DNA of 64,000 bases, from positions 62,001-126,000 of the forward strand of contig NZ_QKZT01000003.1 in NCBI RefSeq assembly GCF_003254055.1, given 5' to 3'. This document shows positions 46,803-55,582 of the stretch, one piece after another. The translations under genes and the position numbers were made by a program. The stretch is from Algoriphagus chordae. GTDB taxonomy: Bacteria; Bacteroidota; Bacteroidia; Cytophagales; Cyclobacteriaceae. How positions within the stretch are numbered: position 1 is the first letter of the stretch; every line of letters starts with the position of its first letter. The notes beneath the pieces are model-generated. The model saw nothing but the letters and a program-made list of their open reading frames with translations, was not told where the DNA came from and did not search any database.

Positions 46803-47010
46803 GAGTGACTTCGATGAGTTTAGTTTGAATTTACTATATGATTTTTGGTAAAAGCTCTCGTATTCAAAAAATTATCGATTTTCTTTGAAATAGCCTGCTC
46901 CTTTAGCTTTGTGCCAAAATAATTGGATTACTTTGAATAGCCTCCTGCTTCAGAGGCACATAAACGGGTGATTGCCTAGTTGGGCTTCTTAATTCTATAG
47001 CCATAAAAAA

Positions 47011-47034
47011 ATGGTCTGTGCGGACACAGACCAT
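47011..47034. repeat. ATGGTCTGTG hairpin preceded by an A run
   Basis: ATGGTCTGTG-CGGA-CACAGACCAT, a perfect 10-bp stem with seven A on its left. On the minus strand this would be a strong terminator, upstream of the minus-strand BNR gene. Confidence 0.7.
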
Positions 47035-47053
47035 AATGGAGGTAGATGTATAT

Positions 47054-47077
47054 GGGCGAATAAACATTCGCCCTTTT
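47054..47077 (+). terminator. Terminator-like hairpin with no gene before it
   Basis: GGGCGAAT-AAAC-ATTCGCCC followed by TTTT is a good intrinsic terminator, but no plus-strand gene precedes it; it may be a dispersed element. Confidence 0.5.
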
Positions 47078-47213
47078 AGGGCTAAGTTTTATCTACTATC
47101 TTTTTCCCCGAACTCCGTGCAGGGTCATGAATGGTTAAGCACCTTCAGTGCCACCTTTCGATGATAGGCCCTTCGACTTCGCTCAGGCTGACAAAGGTTG
47201 TTTTGACCACTGG

Positions 47214-47229
47214 CGAACAAATATGTCCG
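47214..47229 (+). promoter_or_regulatory. Predicted regulator binding site C
   Basis: CGAACA-AATA-TGTCCG, palindrome with one mismatched pair, centred at 47221.5, 69.5 bp before the first G of promoter C. Confidence 0.7.
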
Positions 47230-47289
47230 TTTGATTTTAGGGGATTTGGAGGAATAGTGTCCAATTAGGCTCTGCCGAGGGTTATTGGA

Positions 47290-47307
47290 TGGCATTAAAG
47301 TGGAAAT
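47290..47307 (+). promoter_or_regulatory. Sigma-54-like promoter C
   Basis: TGGCATTAAAGTGGAAAT: GG at 47291-47292 and G 12 bp after the first G, followed by A. Start codon of permease 3 is 50 bp further. Confidence 0.65.
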
Positions 47308-47356
47308 ACATCTTAAGTAATTTTTGCCTTTAGGGAAACAATTCACTCATATCGCC

Positions 47357-49726
47357 ATGCTAAAACATCATCTGCTCCTTATCTACCGAAATCTCAGAAA
47401 AGACAAAAGTACTTTCCTGATCAATCTAATTGGGCTTTCTACCGGGCTAGCGAGCGTATTGCTGATTTTTCTCTGGGTAAATGATGAGCTGCAAATCGAT
47501 AAGTTCTATGCCTCGGATGCACAACTGTATCAAGTGATGGAGAATGTGGATCAGGCTGGGGGATTGATTACGAGACAAACTACCGCCGGGCCTACAGCCC
47601 AGGCTTTGGAGGACGATTTTCCTGAGGTAGAGTCCGCTGTCACTGCCTTTTCCAACTATATTACAGGTAGCATCCTTTCATTTGATACCCATGATATAGA
47701 GGCGAAAAAGCTTTATGCCAGTGCTGAATTTTTCAAGCTTTTCCCCTACAAAATCACTCAAGGCAATAAGGATGAGATCAAGTCCCAACCAAATACCATT
47801 GTGATTTCCGAAAGTCTGGCTGAAAAGCTTTTTGGATCAGTTGAGAATGCTTTGGGCAAAACAGTGGAATTTGATCACAAGGAAGATTTAGCTGTTTCGG
47901 GGGTGTTTGAAGATGTTCCTACTGCATCCTCTATGCAGTTTGATTTTGTGATGTCTTTCGAAGATTTTCGTGAGGAAAACGAATGGGTGGAAAGCTGGGG
48001 TAATACTGCGCCATCCACCTTTGTGCTATTGAGAGAGGGAACTGATATTGCGGAATTCAATGCAAAAATCAAGGACTATGTGAAAACAAAAACTGAGGGT
48101 GAGATCACACACCGTTCCCAGTTTATCACCAAGTTTTCCGATGTTTATCTGAACGGCAGCTATGAAAATGGGGTACAGGCTGGAGGTAGAGTGTCCTATG
48201 TGAAGCTGTTTTCCATTATTGCAATTTTCATTTTGGTGATTGCCTGCATCAATTTCATGAACCTGTCCACGGCCAAGGCTTCCAAGCGAATCAAGGAAGT
48301 TGGGATCAAAAAAGCAGTGGGAGCCAGACGAGGGGAATTGATTTTTCAATATTTGGGAGAGTCTACGATGATGGCTTTTCTTTCGCTATTACTTGCGCTT
48401 CTACTGGTGATTTTACTCCTCCCTCAGTTCAATGTCATTACTGGAAAGCAGCTGTCTTTAGTATTCAGTCCTAGTTTGGTTTTGGCTATTGTCAGCATTG
48501 TATTGTTTACTGGCCTGATTGCTGGAAGTTATCCTGCCTTGCACCTTTCCAGTTTTAGTCCCTCGGCTGTTTTGAAGGGGAAAATAAGCTCTGCTGCCGG
48601 TGAACTATGGATAAGAAAAGGTCTTGTAGTTTTTCAATTCGCGCTTTCGGTAATCCTAATTGTATCAGTTTGGGTGGTGTATTTACAAATAGATTTTATC
48701 CAAACGGAGAATCTGGGCTATGAAAAAGACAATGTTCTGCTGATCAATAAACTGGGTCAGCTACAGGACACAGATAAGATGGAAGCCTTTATTTCAGAAC
48801 TGAAATCTGTTCCGGGGGTAATTGGTGCTACGAGTACAGGGCATGATATGACTGGTCATAATGGCGGAACTTACGGAATAGAATGGCCGGGAAAAGATCC
48901 GAATGATAGAACAGAGTTTGAGCGAGTGGCGGTCAATTATAATATGATTGAAATGATGGGGATTCAGATGAAGGAGGGAAGAGCCTTTTCAGATGAGTTT
49001 GGAACAGAAACCGAAAAAATCATTTTCAATAAGGCAGGAATAGATTTTATGGGGTTGGAAGATCCAATAGGAAAAGTGGTCAAACTTTATGGAGAGGAAG
49101 TTGAAATCATTGGTGTCACAGAAGATTTCCATTTTGACTCCTTCCATGAGGTAGTGAAGCCACTCTTTTTCTATTACAATCCTAGCAATACCAACTTGAT
49201 TGCAACGAAAATAGCTGCGGGAGAAGAAATGAAAACCATCAAGAGTATTGAAGCTTTGTACAGCAAATTTGATCCTGAATTTCTGATGGAATATCGTTTC
49301 CTCGATGAGGATTATCAGTCACTTTACGTTTCTGAGCAGCGTGTTGCCACCTTATCCCAGTACTTTGCTGGAATAGCTATTTTGATATCCTGCCTAGGAT
49401 TATTTGGCTTGGCCACCTTCACAGTAGAACGAAGAGCGAAGGAAATCGGAATTAGAAAAGTGCTGGGTGCTAGTGAGTTTAAAATCGTCAGCATCTTATC
49501 CAGCGACTTTGCCAAAATGGTCCTAGTAGCAATCCTTATTGCACTTCCTTTAAGCTTTTTTATAGCTCAGGAATGGTTGGCAGGTTTTGCCTTCAAAATA
49601 GGCTTGAAGTGGTGGTTCTTCATCGGAGCCGGTGTGCTGACTATGCTGATCGCCTTGCTGACGGTAAGTTTCCAGTCTATTAGAGCTGCCTTGATGAATC
49701 CAGTGGAGAGTTTGAAGAGTGAATGA
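47357..49726 (+). CDS. FtsX/MacB-type ABC permease 3
   Basis: This 789-residue permease starts at ATG 47357 (MLKHHLLLIYRNLRKDKSTFL); an in-frame TTG 33 bp upstream is less likely. It has the double-FtsX layout with FILVIACINFMNLSTAKASKRIKEVGIKKAVGA in the first core and SCLGLFGLATFTVERRAKEIGIRKVLGAS in the second, ending NPVESLKSE. It is closest to permease 1 by eye (shared QVMENVDQAGG-like and SYVKLFS segments). It has its own predicted regulator site and promoter. Confidence 0.93.
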   Translation: MLKHHLLLIYRNLRKDKSTFLINLIGLSTGLASVLLIFLWVNDELQIDKFYASDAQLYQVMENVDQAGGLITRQTTAGPTAQALEDDFPEVESAVTAFSNYITGSILSFDTHDIEAKKLYASAEFFKLFPYKITQGNKDEIKSQPNTIVISESLAEKLFGSVENALGKTVEFDHKEDLAVSGVFEDVPTASSMQFDFVMSFEDFREENEWVESWGNTAPSTFVLLREGTDIAEFNAKIKDYVKTKTEGEITHRSQFITKFSDVYLNGSYENGVQAGGRVSYVKLFSIIAIFILVIACINFMNLSTAKASKRIKEVGIKKAVGARRGELIFQYLGESTMMAFLSLLLALLLVILLLPQFNVITGKQLSLVFSPSLVLAIVSIVLFTGLIAGSYPALHLSSFSPSAVLKGKISSAAGELWIRKGLVVFQFALSVILIVSVWVVYLQIDFIQTENLGYEKDNVLLINKLGQLQDTDKMEAFISELKSVPGVIGATSTGHDMTGHNGGTYGIEWPGKDPNDRTEFERVAVNYNMIEMMGIQMKEGRAFSDEFGTETEKIIFNKAGIDFMGLEDPIGKVVKLYGEEVEIIGVTEDFHFDSFHEVVKPLFFYYNPSNTNLIATKIAAGEEMKTIKSIEALYSKFDPEFLMEYRFLDEDYQSLYVSEQRVATLSQYFAGIAILISCLGLFGLATFTVERRAKEIGIRKVLGASEFKIVSILSSDFAKMVLVAILIALPLSFFIAQEWLAGFAFKIGLKWWFFIGAGVLTMLIALLTVSFQSIRAALMNPVESLKSE

Positions 49727-49831
49727 TTTCACGTCATCCGCTAGCTACCTGATGAAGGGTAGGAAGGGGCGAGAATCTTTCGCGCTTAGGGCTTTACCAT
49801 GGTCTAAGCTAAATAGTTTTTCGACCGAAAT

Positions 49832-49847
49832 CGAACAATATTGTCCG
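49832..49847 (+). promoter_or_regulatory. Predicted regulator binding site D
   Basis: CGAACA-ATAT-TGTCCG; with flanks the palindrome is 22 bp (AATCGAACAAT with ATTGTCCGATT) and only one pair mismatched. Centre 49839.5, 69.5 bp before the first G of promoter D. Confidence 0.75.
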
Positions 49848-49907
49848 ATTGATTTACTGTAACAAGTGCTTATTGTGTCTGTTACAGCCATTTCATGGGT
49901 TTTTGGA

Positions 49908-49924
49908 TGGCATAAAAGTGGAAT
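49908..49924 (+). promoter_or_regulatory. Sigma-54-like promoter D
   Basis: TGGCATAAAAGTGGAAT, nearly the same as promoter C. The permease 4 start is 152 bp beyond, because a palindromic element (R6) lies in between. Confidence 0.68.
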
Positions 49925-49933
49925 AGAATATTG

Positions 49934-50005
49934 CGTCATTGCGAGGCACCAAGCAATCACTTTTGAAACACAGATTGCTTCGTTCGTTCCTCACTCGCAA
50001 TGACG
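49934..50005. repeat. CGTCATTGCGAG palindromic element R6
   Basis: A compact, well-kept copy: CGTCATTGCGAGGCACC ... CAAGCAATC, then AGATTGCTTCG and CTCACTCGCAATGACG. It lies between predicted promoter D and the permease 4 start, so it would be in the mRNA leader. The 349-bp gap 49727-50075 holds no gene. Confidence 0.88.
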
Positions 50006-50075
50006 AATAACACGAATGATGAACGCTGAATGTCGAAGTGTTGAAAACAATCATAATCTAAGAACTAATCAAACC

Positions 50076-52502
50076 ATGTGGAAAAATTACCTTAAAATCG
50101 GCTGGAGAGTCCTGAAGAAAAACAGACTTTACACAGTGCTCAATGTGCTGGGGCTGACGATGGGTATTTCTGGTTTTTTGATGATAATGATTTTCATTCA
50201 GGACGAGGTAAACTACGATCGTTTTTACCCAGATTCAGAGTCAGTTTTTAGGATTTCTTCCTATTGGGGAGATAATATAAATGGAGGAAATGCCACGGTA
50301 GCACCTTCAGTGGGTCCAAGAATCAAATCGGATATCCCAGAAGTGGAGGCAGTCACCCGAGTGCTGAAATGGAATGATTTCACCATACAACCAGCTTCTG
50401 GGAATAATAAGGATCAGGTTTTCCGAGAGGAAAAAGTCTTCTATGCCGAACCCAATTTCTTTGAAGTTTTTAATCTCAATTTGTTAGCTGGAAATAAGGA
50501 GAACGCGCTCGTTGACTCAAGAAATGTAGTTGTCACCGAAAGTTTGGGGCATAAATATTTTGGTGATATCTCCCCAGGAGAGATGATTGGCAAGACCATT
50601 TTGATGGGCAGTAACAATCCAGACCCCAAGCAAATAGCTGCCGTGGTGGAGGATATTCCTGCGCAGTCGCATTTTCATTTTGAGATGCTGGTGTATGAGC
50701 CAGGGATGAATGCAGAGATTTTTGATTCGGAAAACTGGTCTTGGTCTATCCTTCATACCTATGCCAAATTCCCAAAGGAAAAGCAGCAGGTGGTTGCCGC
50801 AAAGCTAGATCAGATGGTTGCTACCTATGCCAATTCCACATTGGATGCTGGAGATGAGAGCGGCACATACAATCTGAAAGTTATGCCCGTGCAGGATATT
50901 CACCTAAACTCTCATTTGCTTCGGGAACATGAGGCAAATAGCTACCAGAGTTATATTTATATTTTTTCCTTAGTCGCGGCTTTTGTACTGCTATTGGCTT
51001 GTATCAATTTCATGAATTTGGCGACAGCCAAAGCTGGGCTTCGCTCCATGGAAGTGGGCGTACGCAAAGTGATGGGCTCTCAGAAATCCCAATTGATTTA
51101 CCAGTTTCTTATTGAGGCGTTGATTCTAGTTCTTATTAGCGTGCTGCTTTCCTTGGTGTTGGTCTCCCTTTCCAATGGGTTTTTTAATCAGCTAACTGGC
51201 AAAAACATCCAATTTAATCTTCTGGATAATACTATGATTCTTTGGATGATTCCAGCCTTGGTCGTCCTACTGACTCTTCTTTCTGGCTTTTATCCGGCTT
51301 TTTACCTTTCTTCTTTCAAGCCGCTACAGATCATCACAAAGCAATTATCTGTAGGGAAAAACAGCCATAGTTTCAGAAATGGGCTGGTTGTCTTTCAGTT
51401 TGCTACCTCACTTACTTTGATCATCTGCACCCTGCTGGTTCAGCGGCAGATGAGCTTTATCCAGAATTCAGATCCTGGGTTTGAGCGGGATCAGTTAGTA
51501 ATTATTCATAATGATGGAGAAATTCAAAACTCACAACGTGAAGATTTCAAAGGGCATTTTGCATCCAGTACTAATGTGCAATCACTGAGTTTTTCCACCG
51601 GAATCCCCATGTCAGGCAAATTTCAGATACGCACCTTTAACCTCCCGACCAGTGATCTGAAGGATGGAATGAACTGGTATGAAGGGGATGCTTCCTATTT
51701 GGATACCTACCAATTTAAACTGCTAGCCGGGCGAAACTTTTCGGAGATCTCTGGAGCCGATCAAAACAAGGTGGTTATCAATGAGACTGCAGCTAAGCAT
51801 CTGGGGATCTTGGATGATGCCATCGGTCAGTTGATCGTCAAAAATGAAGGGGAAAAGGATGAGGCTACTCTAGAAGTGATAGGGCTGGTGGAGGACTTTA
51901 TATTTGAATCCTTTCGAAATGAAATCAAGCCACTGGTGATCGAATACATGCACGATTACTTCCTTCGAGATTATATTTCTGTGAAAATCCAAGGTGGAAA
52001 TATCGAGGCAGGACTGGATGAGATGGAATTGGCTTGGAAGCAATTTGAGCCTAGAGTTCCGATGAATTATAGCTTCTTGGATGAGGATTTCGGCAGAGTG
52101 TATGAGTCTGAGATGAAAATGGCAAACCTGCTTCAAGTGTTAACAGGTATTTCGATTTTGATTGCTTGTTTGGGCTTGTTCGGCTTGACGGCTTATACTA
52201 CAGAGTTGAGAAACAAGGAGATCGGAATCCGCAAAGTCTTCGGAGCTACCATGCCTGAGATATTTATGATGCTTTCAGCTTCCTATTTCAAATTGATTTT
52301 GATTTCTATGTTGTTCGCAGTACCACTGGCGATGGTATTTATGCAGAACTGGTTGGAGAGTTTTGCCTATAAAACAGGGATAGAAATTTGGGTAATTGTG
52401 GCGGCGATTGTGGCTTGCTTTGGATTGGCATTGGCTACGATCTTCTTTCAGACATATAAGAGTATTAGAGCAAATCCGGTGAAGGCGTTGAAGAGCGAAT
52501 AG
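50076..52502 (+). CDS. FtsX/MacB-type ABC permease 4
   Basis: This 808-residue permease starts at ATG 50076 (MWKNYLKIGWRVLKKNRLYTV), matching the starts of the paralogues; the frame is open to 50016 but that adds a non-family extension. First core LLLACINFMNLATAKAGLRSMEVGVRKVMGS, second ACLGLFGLTAYTTELRNKEIGIRKVFGAT, tail NPVKALKSE. A run of nine G begins in its stop codon. Confidence 0.92.
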   Translation: MWKNYLKIGWRVLKKNRLYTVLNVLGLTMGISGFLMIMIFIQDEVNYDRFYPDSESVFRISSYWGDNINGGNATVAPSVGPRIKSDIPEVEAVTRVLKWNDFTIQPASGNNKDQVFREEKVFYAEPNFFEVFNLNLLAGNKENALVDSRNVVVTESLGHKYFGDISPGEMIGKTILMGSNNPDPKQIAAVVEDIPAQSHFHFEMLVYEPGMNAEIFDSENWSWSILHTYAKFPKEKQQVVAAKLDQMVATYANSTLDAGDESGTYNLKVMPVQDIHLNSHLLREHEANSYQSYIYIFSLVAAFVLLLACINFMNLATAKAGLRSMEVGVRKVMGSQKSQLIYQFLIEALILVLISVLLSLVLVSLSNGFFNQLTGKNIQFNLLDNTMILWMIPALVVLLTLLSGFYPAFYLSSFKPLQIITKQLSVGKNSHSFRNGLVVFQFATSLTLIICTLLVQRQMSFIQNSDPGFERDQLVIIHNDGEIQNSQREDFKGHFASSTNVQSLSFSTGIPMSGKFQIRTFNLPTSDLKDGMNWYEGDASYLDTYQFKLLAGRNFSEISGADQNKVVINETAAKHLGILDDAIGQLIVKNEGEKDEATLEVIGLVEDFIFESFRNEIKPLVIEYMHDYFLRDYISVKIQGGNIEAGLDEMELAWKQFEPRVPMNYSFLDEDFGRVYESEMKMANLLQVLTGISILIACLGLFGLTAYTTELRNKEIGIRKVFGATMPEIFMMLSASYFKLILISMLFAVPLAMVFMQNWLESFAYKTGIEIWVIVAAIVACFGLALATIFFQTYKSIRANPVKALKSE

Positions 52503-52510
52503 GGGGGGGG
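52502..52510 (+). repeat. G9 homopolymer after permease 4
   Basis: Nine G in a row start with the last base of the TAG stop codon. The tract is outside the reading frame. Confidence 0.8.
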
Positions 52511-52651
52511 CAGTGATCAATTAACAGCCGCAGTGATCAGTTGCAGGTAGTCGGTAAGCTCGGAGTATGTATAAGGGTTCTTAGTTGTAAGTTGTAAGTT
52601 GGGGTAAATAGACGAGAAGTAAGGTTGTATAAATGAGATAAATGGGCTTTT

Positions 52652-52736
52652 CGTCAATGCGAATGACGGAGGACTGAAGCAATCTGTTAGTGAAAGTGAA
52701 AGAGATTGCTTTGCTCGTTCCTCACTCGCAATGACG
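52652..52736. repeat. CGTCATTGCGAG palindromic element R7
   Basis: Starts CGTCAATGCGAATGACGG, ends CTCACTCGCAATGACG, inner arms GAAGCAATCT and AGATTGCTTT. First of two adjacent copies; the 356-bp gap before permease 5 contains no gene. Confidence 0.82.
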
Positions 52737-52745
52737 GCATGTTTA

Positions 52746-52827
52746 CGTCATTGCGAGGCACGAAGCAATCCCTTTTGTTCCGCAGATTGCTTCGTTCGTA
52801 CTTTCTTCGCATTCAGAAGCGGATGAC
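52746..52827. repeat. CGTCATTGCGAG palindromic element R8
   Basis: Starts CGTCATTGCGAGGCACG, inner arms GAAGCAATC and AGATTGCTTCG, right end diverged (GAAGCGGATGAC). It lies 9 bp after R7. Confidence 0.78.
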
Positions 52828-52858
52828 CATAATAATGAATCTTTCAATTATAAAAAAC

Positions 52859-55267
52859 ATGATCAAAACATATATCAAACTGGCGTTTAGAAACTTATTG
52901 AGAAATAAGACTTCGACGGCGATTCATATTGCGGGATTGGGAGTAGGGATCGTCTCAACCTTGATGATTTTGTTTTACGTGAATTATGAAAGGAGTTACG
53001 AGGATGTGCATGCCAAAGCAGAGAATATTTACCGTATCTCCCTAGATATCTATAATGGAAATGAGTTTGTCCTGAATGACGCGCAAACCTATCAGCTGAT
53101 AGGTCAGGAACTGAAGGATCAAATGCCTGAAGTGCTGGATTATGTACGGATGTTCCCAATGGAGCCGATTGAGTTTAAGGCGCCATCTACCAATGTGAAA
53201 AGTTATGAATCCAGAGTCTATCTCGCAGATGAGTCAATACTGGATATCTTCACTTTTGAATTGATCGAGGATCAGGCGATCTCTAAGTTTTCGGAGCCTT
53301 TCAAAGTGATTATTTCTGAGTCGACTGCAGAGAAATATTTCGGGAAATCAAATGTAGTGGGAGAGATGCTCAGTTTTCCATATGATCCAACGCCGCTAGA
53401 AGTGGTAGGTGTGATGCGGGATTCACCTCAGAATACACATATAAAATATGATTTGCTAGTATCTCATACCACACTACCGATTGTTCAAGGTTGGTACAAA
53501 GAAAACCTTTGGAATGCCAATAATGAGTATACTTTTCTCCTGATGAATGACGGGGTGGACCTGGCTGATTTCAATCAAAAACTGGTGAAGTACTCGGAGG
53601 ACAATGTACAGATGGAAAGTGAAATAGTGCTAGCAGAGCCTATGGAGGATATTCACTTGTACTCCAATAAAACCTATGAGCCTGAGGTAAATGGTTCTGC
53701 TCAAACGGTCAACTTTATGTTGGTAATAGGTATTTTGATTCTGGTGTTGGCTTGGATCAATTACGTCAATCTTTCTACCGCAAAGGCGATGGACCGGGCA
53801 AAAGAGGTGGGGATCAGAAAGACGATAGGTTCTACCAAAAGTCAATTGGTGTTCCAATTTTTCACTGAGGCATTCTTGACGAATTTGATTTCTGGGCTTG
53901 TCGCTATTCTGATATTTATAGTGCTCTTACCATACTTCAAATCCTTTACCAAGCTGGATTTGAGTATTGCCCATTTTGGTGAAATGAGACTATTTGCTTT
54001 GCTATTGGGCGTGGTACTTTTCGGTACCTTGGTTTCTGGTTTTTATCCGGCTATGGTACTTTCTGGCTTCAATCCGATTTCGGTTTTGAAAGGAAAATTC
54101 TCTAATACTGCCAAGGGTGTTGCGCTGAGAAAAGGGCTTGTCTATGTGCAGTTTATCGCTTCGGTAGTTTTGCTCTGTGTGACCATGGCAGTTTTCAAGC
54201 AAATGCAATTTTTGAACTCGCAGGATCTGGGAGTGGAAATTGACAATACGCTGGTCGTCCGATCTCCTCAAAATGTTCCAGACTCTCTTCGTCAAAGCCT
54301 AATATCGGCATTTGAATCTCAGGCTTTGCAAAACTCTTGGGTAGAAGGCCTGACTCTGGCAAACTCAGTTCCAGGCTCTGAAGTTAAGGACCTGAGCTCA
54401 TCTTCAGGTGTCAGAAAACTGGGAGAGGATGAAAGCACTGGAGGCTTTACTTATTATCATTATGGAGTCAAGGAAAACTACCCAGAAGTAATGGGAATAG
54501 AGCTTTTGGCTGGTGAAAATTTGGAGCCAGAAACACCTTTCGAGCGAATTTTGATCAGTGAAACGGCAATGGAAAATTTGGGATATGCTACTCCTGAAGA
54601 AGCTGTAGGAGAGATCATAACTTTTTACAGAAGTTCAAAACCATCTGAAATTCAGGGTGTTTTCAAAAACTTTCATCAGCGCTCTCCAAAGGAAGCTTAC
54701 ATGCCCCTGATTATCTATAGAGGCAATATTCCTGACAATATCATTGTAAAACTGAACACTTCGGATTCTAAAATGGCAGTTGCAGGCTTGGAAGAAATAT
54801 GGAATAAGGTCTATCCTGAGTCTAGTTACGATTACTACTTTCTCAATGATACCTACAATGCCCAGTATCAGCAAGAACAGCAGTTTGCAAAAACGGTCTT
54901 GCTCTTCACCTTATTGTCTATTTTAATTGCAGGATTGGGGCTATTTGGATTGTCAGCCTATATGGTGCAGCTGCGAACTAAGGAGATTGGTGTTCGCACG
55001 GTATTGGGAGCTTCCAAACCTTCCCTTGTCTGGATTTTGTCCAAAGGCTTTATGGGAATTGTAGCGACCTCAGGCTTGATCGCCATTCCAATTTCCTATT
55101 ACTTTATTCAGACTTGGCTTGGGAATTACGCTTCTCAGGTGACTATTGGTTGGCAGTTATTTGCGATTCCATTACTATTTATATTGACGATAGCCATGGT
55201 CACAGTTGGTGCGCAAACGCTAAAATCAGCCTATGCTAATCCGGTGGATAGTTTGAAAAGTGAGTAA
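52859..55267 (+). CDS. FtsX/MacB-type ABC permease 5
   Basis: This 802-residue permease starts at ATG 52859 (MIKTYIKLAFRNLLRNKTSTA), which matches the family; the frame is open to 52706 but that part is translated repeat R7/R8. First core VLAWINYVNLSTAKAMDRAKEVGIRKTIGS, second AGLGLFGLSAYMVQLRTKEIGVRTVLGAS, tail NPVDSLKSE. It is the most divergent of the six in the first core (WINYVN instead of CINFMN). No regulator palindrome is seen before it, so it is probably read from promoter D. Confidence 0.92.
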   Translation: MIKTYIKLAFRNLLRNKTSTAIHIAGLGVGIVSTLMILFYVNYERSYEDVHAKAENIYRISLDIYNGNEFVLNDAQTYQLIGQELKDQMPEVLDYVRMFPMEPIEFKAPSTNVKSYESRVYLADESILDIFTFELIEDQAISKFSEPFKVIISESTAEKYFGKSNVVGEMLSFPYDPTPLEVVGVMRDSPQNTHIKYDLLVSHTTLPIVQGWYKENLWNANNEYTFLLMNDGVDLADFNQKLVKYSEDNVQMESEIVLAEPMEDIHLYSNKTYEPEVNGSAQTVNFMLVIGILILVLAWINYVNLSTAKAMDRAKEVGIRKTIGSTKSQLVFQFFTEAFLTNLISGLVAILIFIVLLPYFKSFTKLDLSIAHFGEMRLFALLLGVVLFGTLVSGFYPAMVLSGFNPISVLKGKFSNTAKGVALRKGLVYVQFIASVVLLCVTMAVFKQMQFLNSQDLGVEIDNTLVVRSPQNVPDSLRQSLISAFESQALQNSWVEGLTLANSVPGSEVKDLSSSSGVRKLGEDESTGGFTYYHYGVKENYPEVMGIELLAGENLEPETPFERILISETAMENLGYATPEEAVGEIITFYRSSKPSEIQGVFKNFHQRSPKEAYMPLIIYRGNIPDNIIVKLNTSDSKMAVAGLEEIWNKVYPESSYDYYFLNDTYNAQYQQEQQFAKTVLLFTLLSILIAGLGLFGLSAYMVQLRTKEIGVRTVLGASKPSLVWILSKGFMGIVATSGLIAIPISYYFIQTWLGNYASQVTIGWQLFAIPLLFILTIAMVTVGAQTLKSAYANPVDSLKSE

Positions 55268-55382
55268 CGTCATTGCGAACGATGTCCAGATAGCTCGGGA
55301 GAATGCGGCAATCTGATTGTGGAATCAATCTAATTATTGCTCCAAAAGAGATTGCTTCGCTTGTACCTCGCTCGCAATGACG
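55268..55382. repeat. CGTCATTGCGAG palindromic element R9
   Basis: Starts CGTCATTGCGAACG, ends CTCGCTCGCAATGACG; inner arms partly kept (GGCAATCT, AGATTGCTTCG). It begins directly after the permease 5 stop. Confidence 0.8.
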
Positions 55383-55400
55383 ATGTCAGGTTTGGGATTT

Positions 55401-55499
55401 CGTCATTGCGAGGTACGAAGCAATCCCCATTAAGGCACAGATTGCTTCAGGGCAAGTGTCTAATAGAAATGAATTGTCGTAATGCCCTTCGCAATGACG
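55401..55499. repeat. CGTCATTGCGAG palindromic element R10
   Basis: Starts CGTCATTGCGAGGTACGAAG, ends CCCTTCGCAATGACG, inner arms GAAGCAATC and AGATTGCTTC. With R9 it fills most of the 315-bp gap before permease 6, which has no gene. Confidence 0.82.
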
Positions 55500-55582
55500 A
55501 ATACAATGAATAGCGATTGTTGAATGACGAATGCTGAATATTGAAGTGCCAGAACTTTTGAATAATTAATGAATTAGGAATT

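Larger units (their letters stand above)
46803..47356. other. Mosaic intergenic region before permease 3
   Basis: No gene is seen in these 554 bp. They hold a hairpin (47011-47034), a terminator-like hairpin (47054-47077), a CCCTTCGACTTCGCTCAGG stretch (47169-47192) like a common Bacteroidota intergenic repeat, regulator site C and promoter C. Confidence 0.6.

Noticed and set aside
52706-52858. N-terminal extension of permease 5
   Set aside because: It is a translation of repeats R7 and R8; the family start is at 52859.
55275-55290. CGAACGATGTCCAG before permease 6 as a regulator site
   Set aside because: The spacer between half-sites is too short, it is part of element R9, and no TGGCAT box follows 70 bp on.
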